Assembly: GCF_017813365.1 (NCBI RefSeq) | Contig: NZ_JAGIZA010000001.1 | Coordinates: 434,001-498,000 of the forward strand | DNA from: Roseomonas indoligenes | GTDB taxonomy: Bacteria; Pseudomonadota; Alphaproteobacteria; Acetobacterales; Acetobacteraceae | DNA: 64,000 nucleotides | Reading direction: 5' to 3' | Shown here: piece after piece, positions 59,501-64,000 of the stretch | Layout: each line of letters begins with the position of its first letter | Position numbering within the stretch: position 1 is the first letter of the stretch | Made by a program: the position numbers and the translations under genes | The notes under the pieces: generated by a model | Database searches by the model: none | What the model was told of the DNA's origin: nothing | Seen by the model: only the letters and a program-made list of their open reading frames with translations

Positions 59501-60384
59501 GCGACCCCGTTCCCCTTCAGAAAGTCGAGCATCAGCCGCCAGCCGGCCTTGGCCGGTTCCTCGCGATAGCTCGGGCGGTAATCCGCGTGGAAGCCGTGCG
59601 GCGCGCCGGGGTAGATCACGAGGGTGAACCGCTTCCCGGCCTCGCGCATCCGGGTCTCCATGGTCCGCAGGCCCTCCACGGGGATGCCGGTGTCCGCCTC
59701 GCCGTAGAGGCCGAGGATGGGGCACTTGATGTCCGCCGCCATGTCCAGCGGCACGCGCGGGGTGAGCGCGCTGGGCTGCCCGGCAATCGGCCCGTACCAG
59801 GCCACGCCCGCCTTGAGCTTCGGGTTCTGCGCCGCATAGGCCCACACGTTCCGCCCGCCGCGGCAGAAGCCGATGATCGCCAGCTTCTCGCCATTGCCTC
59901 CATCCGAGGCCGCCCAGGCGCAGGTCGCGTCCAGGTCGCGAAACAGCTCGTCATCCGGCTTGCGCATGGCGATGGCAGCGGCCGCCTGCTGGTTCTCGGC
60001 GTTCTTCGGGTCGCCCTGGCGCACGTAGTAGTCCGGGGCAACCGCGAGATAGCCCTCCTTGGCCAGGCGGCGGCAGACGTCCTTGATGTACTCGTGGAGC
60101 CCAAAGATCTCCTGGCACACGACCACGACGGGCCAGGCGCTGCCGCTGGCCGGGCGGGCGCGGTAGCCGGGAATGTCGCGGTCCCCCGCCGGGATCATGA
60201 TGTCCCCGGCCACCAGGCCATCCGCCGGGGTGGTGACGATCGTCTGTGCCATCACCCGCCCGGCCGCGAGGGTATAGCCCGCGACACCGCCTGTGGTGCC
60301 GAGGAAGCCGCGCCGTCCCAGGCGCTCAAAGAGGGGCGGGGAGATCATTTCCCCAGCGGGCGGGGTCTCGGGCAGCCGGTCCAT
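59497..60384 (-). CDS. Dienelactone hydrolase family protein, probable Tat substrate
   Basis: 295 residues, alpha/beta hydrolase. Twin-arginine-like signal RLGRRGFLGTTGGVAGYTLA at residues 21-40. Catalytic triad: Cys in LAIIGFCRGGRNVW, Asp in LYGEADTGIP, His in APHGFHADYRPSY; also VVVCQEIFGLHEYIKDVCRR. Enzymes of this family open dienelactones or related lactones/esters. Export would be unusual for a chlorocatechol-pathway enzyme, so a different ester substrate is likely. Confidence 0.9.
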   Translation of the reverse strand: MDRLPETPPAGEMISPPLFERLGRRGFLGTTGGVAGYTLAAGRVMAQTIVTTPADGLVAGDIMIPAGDRDIPGYRARPASGSAWPVVVVCQEIFGLHEYIKDVCRRLAKEGYLAVAPDYYVRQGDPKNAENQQAAAAIAMRKPDDELFRDLDATCAWAASDGGNGEKLAIIGFCRGGRNVWAYAAQNPKLKAGVAWYGPIAGQPSALTPRVPLDMAADIKCPILGLYGEADTGIPVEGLRTMETRMREAGKRFTLVIYPGAPHGFHADYRPSYREEPAKAGWRLMLDFLKGNGVA

Positions 60385-60567
60385 GGTCGAATCCTCGGTT
60401 GGGTGGACGTCAGCTTACACACCCTGCCGGCCACGGCACGCCGCCTTCAAGGAAGCTTCATCCGCCGGCCGAACGAACGGCGACGCTGCCCGGGCGTTAT
60501 CGCGCCACCGTACCGCCTGGCCCGTCCTCCCGGGACGTCCATGCCCAGCACGCCCGAGGAGACGCGC

Positions 60568-61737
60568 ATGTCCTTCACCGCCCCCCGCGCCGGCCGCAGG
60601 GCCGCCCTTCTCGGCGCGGTCGCCAGCCTCGCCGCCCTCGATGGTGCCCGGGCGCAGACGGCGGCTTCCCAGCCGCCCGGATCCACCCCCGGGCAGGCCC
60701 CCCCGCCCTCGAACGGGCTGGAGCGCGTGGCCGCCTTCGAGGGGCAGGTCACGGGCGTCGCCGTCTCGAAGGACGGGCGCATGTTCGTCTGCTTCCCGCG
60801 CTGGGAGAAGGACGTGGAGATCTCCGTCGCCGAGGTCGGACGCGATGGGTCGCTCAAGCCCTATCCGGATGCGGAGTGGAACGCCTACCGCAACGCCGCC
60901 CCGCGCGACCTGGCGAACCACCTGATCTGCGTGCAGAGCGTGACGGTGGACCCGCAGGGCTTCCTGTGGATCCTCGACCCCGCCGCGCCGGGCAACGAGT
61001 TCAACATGCCCGGCGGCGTGAAGATGCTGAAGGTGGATCTGGGCACCAACCAGGTCGTCCAGACCGTGGCCTTCGACAGCGCGACGGCCCCGCAGGGCGC
61101 GTATCTGAACGACGTGCGCGTGACACCGGATGGGAAGTGGGCCTTCATCACCGATAGCGGCCAGCGCGGCGCCATCGTCGTGGTGGACCTGTCCACCGGT
61201 CGCGCGCGCCGCGTGCTGGACGGCGCCGGCCCCACCCAGCCGGAGCCGGACGTGATCGTGAAGGCGGATGGGCGGGAACTGCGCCGCACGGATGGCCGCC
61301 CCACCCTCTTCGCCGCGGACGGCATCGCGCTGGATGCGGAAGGCAAGTACCTCTACTGGCAGGCGCTGACGGGCCGCACCCTCTACCGCCTCCCCGTCGC
61401 CTCCTTGATCGACGAGGGCATTCCGCCCACGCGCCTGGCCTCCGCGGTCGAGAAGATCGGCACCACCTGCGTGGCCGATGGCTACTGGATGGACAAGGCG
61501 GGCAACCTCTACGTCACCAGCCCCGAGGACGACTCGCTGAAGGTCCGCCGTCCCGATGGGCGGATGGACACGCTGGTGCAGGACAAGCGCCTGCGCTGGC
61601 CGGACAGCCTCGCGGAGGCCCCGGACGGGACCATCCTCGTCACCACCTCCCAGATCCAGGACATGGCCCGCTACCACGAGAAGGGGGCCACCCCGCAGCA
61701 GGCCTACGCGCTCTGGCGCGTGCAGCCCGCGCGCTGA
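60568..61737 (+). CDS. Secreted Yellow/MRJP-family beta-propeller protein
   Basis: 389 residues. Signal peptide RRAALLGAVASLAALDGARA, a Pro/Gly linker, then a six-bladed propeller of the major royal jelly/Yellow type: GVAVSKDGRMFVCFPRWEKD, PQGFLWILDPAAPG, LNDVRVTPDGKWAFITDSGQ, FAADGIALDAEGKYLYWQAL TGRTLYR and RWPDSLAEAPDGTILVTTS. Bacterial members are mostly uncharacterised; some bind small amines or act like lactonases. ATG 60568 has GAGGAG upstream. Confidence 0.85.
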   Translation: MSFTAPRAGRRAALLGAVASLAALDGARAQTAASQPPGSTPGQAPPPSNGLERVAAFEGQVTGVAVSKDGRMFVCFPRWEKDVEISVAEVGRDGSLKPYPDAEWNAYRNAAPRDLANHLICVQSVTVDPQGFLWILDPAAPGNEFNMPGGVKMLKVDLGTNQVVQTVAFDSATAPQGAYLNDVRVTPDGKWAFITDSGQRGAIVVVDLSTGRARRVLDGAGPTQPEPDVIVKADGRELRRTDGRPTLFAADGIALDAEGKYLYWQALTGRTLYRLPVASLIDEGIPPTRLASAVEKIGTTCVADGYWMDKAGNLYVTSPEDDSLKVRRPDGRMDTLVQDKRLRWPDSLAEAPDGTILVTTSQIQDMARYHEKGATPQQAYALWRVQPAR

Positions 61738-61764
61738 AGCGGCCACGGACAGGATGAACCGGCC

Positions 61765-63186
61765 ATGAAGCCCGTCGCGACCCTCGCCGCGCTGCTGCTT
61801 TCCTCCACGGCTCTGGCGCAGGGCACCAGCCCCGCGCCGGCGCCGGAGCCGCCGCCGCCCGTCGCCGCGCAGCAGCCCCCGAGCCTCGGCGAGCGGTTGG
61901 GCGACGCCACCCGCGCCATCGCGGGCAACCCCGCCGCCAATGCGACCCGGGACATGCTCCGCGTGCTTGCCGCCCTGAACGACCTGAAGCCGAAGCCGAT
62001 CGCGGACCTCTCGCCGGAGGAGGCGCGGCGGCAGCCGGGCGCGGCGGACGCGGTGCAGGAGCTGCTGCGGCGGAATAACCAGCCGCCGGCCCCCAGCCTC
62101 GGCGTTGCCGCGCGCGATATCACCCTGCCCGGCCCGGGCGGGGCGGTGGCGGCGCGGGTCTATACGCCGGACGGGCCGGTTGCGGGCGGCGGGGGCGTGG
62201 CTCGGCCGGTGATCCTCTACCTCCACGGCGGCGGCTTCGTGATCGCCGACCTCAACACCTACGACGCGACGCCGCGCGCCCTCTCGCACCTCACCGGCGC
62301 CATCGCGGTGGCCGTGCATTATCGCCAGGCACCGGAGAACCGGTTCCCGGCGGCGCATGACGACGCCTTCGCCGCCTATCGCTGGGTGGTGGCGAATGCC
62401 GCGAGCTTCGGCGGTGATTCCCGCCGCGTGGCGGTTGTGGGGGAGAGCGCGGGCGGCAATCTGGCGGCCAATGTCGCCATCGCTGCGCGGGATGCCGGGG
62501 TGCAGCCTCCCGTGGCGCAGGTTCTCGTCTATCCCATGGCCGGGGTGGACATGAACACGGAGTCCTACCGCGAGAACGCCAACGCCCAGCCGCTGAACCG
62601 GGCGATGATGGCTTGGTTCATGGGACATTACCTCCGCAACGACTCGGACAAGGCGGACCCGCGCGTGGATCTGGTAGGCCGCGCCAACCTCGCGGGCCTT
62701 CCGCCCGCCACGGTCGTCACCGCTGGCATCGATCCGCTGCGGAGCGATGGGCAGGCCCTTGCCGAGAAGCTGCGGCAGGCCGGGGTGCCCGTCGCCTCCC
62801 GCAACTACCCGGGCGTGACGCACGAGTTCTTCGGCATGGGCACGGTGGTGCAGTCCGCGGCCAATGCGGAAGCCTATGTGGCCGCGCGGCTCGGCAGCGC
62901 CTTCGGCACCAGGCGCCCGGAGCTGCCTCCCTCAGGCCCGGCACGGCGGCTCGGCATCGCGGCGCGCATCGAGCTGGGGATGGAAGTGGCAGGCGCCGAT
63001 GGCGGCGTGATCGGCACCATCGACTATCTCGATGGCACCCGTATGATCCTGGGGAAGGACGGTACCGCGCCGGACGCGAAGAACCACGCGCTCGAGCTGG
63101 ATTCGGTGGCCGCGGTCGAGGGTGGGCGGGTGCAGCTCACCGTCCCCGCGGAACAGGCTCGGCGGAATTGGCGGGTGGTGGACTAG
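61765..63186 (+). CDS. Secreted alpha/beta hydrolase (HSL-type esterase) with C-terminal DUF2171-like domain
   Basis: 473 residues. Signal peptide MKPVATLAALLLSSTALAQ, a Pro-rich linker, an HSL/BioH-like esterase (about residues 110-385) and a C-terminal domain (about 395-473). Oxyanion motif LYLHGGGFVIADL near 153, nucleophile VVGESAGGNLAANV near 226, Asp in TAGIDPLRSDG and His in GVTHEFFGMG. The tail (IELGMEVAGADGGVIGTIDY, then RMILGKDGT) resembles DUF2171/PRC-barrel-like domains, not usual on esterases. Probably follows the MRJP gene in one transcript (27 bp gap). Confidence 0.88.
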   Translation: MKPVATLAALLLSSTALAQGTSPAPAPEPPPPVAAQQPPSLGERLGDATRAIAGNPAANATRDMLRVLAALNDLKPKPIADLSPEEARRQPGAADAVQELLRRNNQPPAPSLGVAARDITLPGPGGAVAARVYTPDGPVAGGGGVARPVILYLHGGGFVIADLNTYDATPRALSHLTGAIAVAVHYRQAPENRFPAAHDDAFAAYRWVVANAASFGGDSRRVAVVGESAGGNLAANVAIAARDAGVQPPVAQVLVYPMAGVDMNTESYRENANAQPLNRAMMAWFMGHYLRNDSDKADPRVDLVGRANLAGLPPATVVTAGIDPLRSDGQALAEKLRQAGVPVASRNYPGVTHEFFGMGTVVQSAANAEAYVAARLGSAFGTRRPELPPSGPARRLGIAARIELGMEVAGADGGVIGTIDYLDGTRMILGKDGTAPDAKNHALELDSVAAVEGGRVQLTVPAEQARRNWRVVD

Positions 63187-63187
63187 C

Positions 63188-63658
63188 TCAGATCGCGAAG
63201 TTCAGCGGTTCCGAGGCCGGCGGGTTCAGCCCGGCGGCCTGGGATCGGCGCAGAAGGTCCTCCAGCGTCAGGCCCTCCAGCCTCTCGCGCAGCGCCTCGT
63301 CCAGCTCCGCCCAGAGTGGGGCAGCCACCTTGGTGTGAAGCGGGCCGGAGAGGTCGCCGCTGGCCTCCGCCCCTTCCGCCACCGCCGCCACGGCCTCGGA
63401 GAGCCGGATGTCGCGCGGCCGTCGGGCCAGGCGGTAGCCGCCGCGCGGGCCGCGCACCCCTTCCAGCAGGCCGGCGCGGGACAGAGCCTGGAAGACCGGC
63501 TCGATCCCCCGCCGCGCCGCGCCCAGGCGCTTGGCCACCTCCGCGCCGCCGGCAACGGGGCCGTTCCCGCCGCGACCGGCATGGAAGGCCACGTCCAAGA
63601 GGACGGAAACGGCCGTCAGGGCACGGTCCTGGCGAAGAAGTCGGAGGCTCGGCTGCAT
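63188..63658 (-). CDS. Rrf2 family transcriptional regulator without cysteines
   Basis: 156 residues. Winged helix: TAVSVLLDVAFHAGRGGNGP, AEVAKRLGAARRGIEPVFQA LSRAGLLEGVRGPRGGYRLA, and RDIRLSEAVAAVAEG. IscR/NsrR-type members bind a cluster through three Cys; this one has no Cys at all, so it senses something else or is constitutive. Follows the DapA-family gene by 9 bp on the same strand and is convergent with the esterase gene. Confidence 0.88.
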   Translation of the reverse strand: MQPSLRLLRQDRALTAVSVLLDVAFHAGRGGNGPVAGGAEVAKRLGAARRGIEPVFQALSRAGLLEGVRGPRGGYRLARRPRDIRLSEAVAAVAEGAEASGDLSGPLHTKVAAPLWAELDEALRERLEGLTLEDLLRRSQAAGLNPPASEPLNFAI

Positions 63659-63667
63659 CCGCCCTAT

Positions 63668-64000
63668 CTACGTATCTCCCATGTGGATTTCCAGATCGGC
63701 AAGCGCCGCTTTCACCTCCTGCTGACCCTGTGGCGAAAGGGCGGCCTGCGGCGGGAGGGGGGTGCCGACGGGAAAGCCCTGGATATCCAGCGCGCCCTTG
63801 ATGCAGGCGGCCAGGGCATGGCGGGCGAAAAGCTCGTTGATGCGCCAGAGGCGGCGCTGCAGGGCCATGGCGGCCGCCCAGTCGCCGGTGCGGCATAGCT
63901 CGTATAGGCGCACGCTCTGGCGGGGGATGGCGCAGGCGGGGCCGGCCATCCAGCCCACCCCGCCGATCAGCATCACGGCCGCCGGGATATGGGCCGAGGC
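63668..64000 (-). CDS. Dihydrodipicolinate synthase (DapA) family protein, C-terminal part
   Basis: C-terminal 110 residues; the frame is open to the window edge, so the start lies outside. [20 protein letters not shown] and [30 protein letters not shown] are typical of the helical end of DapA/NAL-type Schiff-base aldolases. The catalytic Lys is not in view, so DHDPS cannot be told from related aldolases. Upstream of and close to the Rrf2 gene. Confidence 0.85.
   Translation of the reverse strand, partial: ASAHIPAAVMLIGGVGWMAGPACAIPRQSVRLYELCRTGDWAAAMALQRRLWRINELFARHALAACIKGALDIQGFPVGTPLPPQAALSPQGQQEVKAALADLEIHMGDT

Noticed and set aside
60415-62823. 802-codon minus-strand frame
   Set aside because: Antisense to the MRJP-family and esterase genes, which carry signal peptides and catalytic motifs.

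Overview
The window is GC-rich chromosomal DNA from an alphaproteobacterium. The sdhCDAB order, the aa3-type cox cluster with a CoxF-like small ORF, DUF1489, DUF2076, a TIGR03862-type flavoprotein, tetrameric glycyl-tRNA synthetase and orphan Bug/TAXI binding proteins fit Acetobacteraceae, possibly a Roseomonas-like genus. That placement is inference from gene content, not a search. I saw no insertion sequence, prophage, CRISPR array, rRNA or tRNA gene.

Layout. 1-2.1 kb: the end of a CDF metal exporter, then a TonB-like gene and a PduO-type cobalamin adenosyltransferase gene, each with an apparent frameshift. 2.1-8.7 kb: a DUF4142 lipoprotein, an M20 deacetylase, a threonine-synthase-like PLP enzyme, a secreted glycerophosphodiesterase carrying RTX repeats, and dctA. 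8.8-20.5 kb: accessory genes, namely a DegT-like protein, a LysR-MFS-TRIC run, DUF2076, a CoA-binding protein, a small RTX protein with a double-glycine-type leader, a membrane GH17 protein, a Bug receptor paired with an FAD oxidoreductase, and a DUF892 ferritin-like protein. 20.5-30.8 kb: DUF167, panC, a divergent MerR/P-type ATPase metal-efflux pair with its operator, glyQ-glyS and ppdK. 30.9-37.2 kb: an MHS transporter, exonuclease III with an FAH-family hydrolase, a class I amidotransferase, LolA and a degenerate glycosyltransferase-like protein.

37.3-46.3 kb: an ArsR regulator, then coxB-ctaD-ctaB-small ORF-ctaG-ctaE-SURF1, which build the aa3 cytochrome c oxidase, followed without a clear break by an M32 carboxypeptidase and a TAXI protein. 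46.3-51 kb: a leftward late lipid A/Kdo run (DUF374 acyltransferase, waaA, lpxK, DUF2272 lipoprotein). 51-53.4 kb: a chemoreceptor. 53.5-58.3 kb: an aspartate-semialdehyde dehydrogenase homologue without its catalytic Cys and His, then sdhCDAB (complex II). 58.3-64 kb: a TIGR03862-type flavoprotein with no canonical start codon, a dienelactone hydrolase, a Yellow/MRJP-family protein, an esterase with an extra C-terminal domain, a cysteine-free Rrf2 regulator and a DapA-family gene cut by the window end.

Most of the window is ordinary core metabolism. No complete undescribed system stands out. The best leads are the double-glycine RTX protein, the Asd-like pseudoenzyme, an ArsR regulator with an intact alpha-5 zinc site upstream of the oxidase genes, and a 56-codon ORF that exactly bridges sdhD and sdhA.
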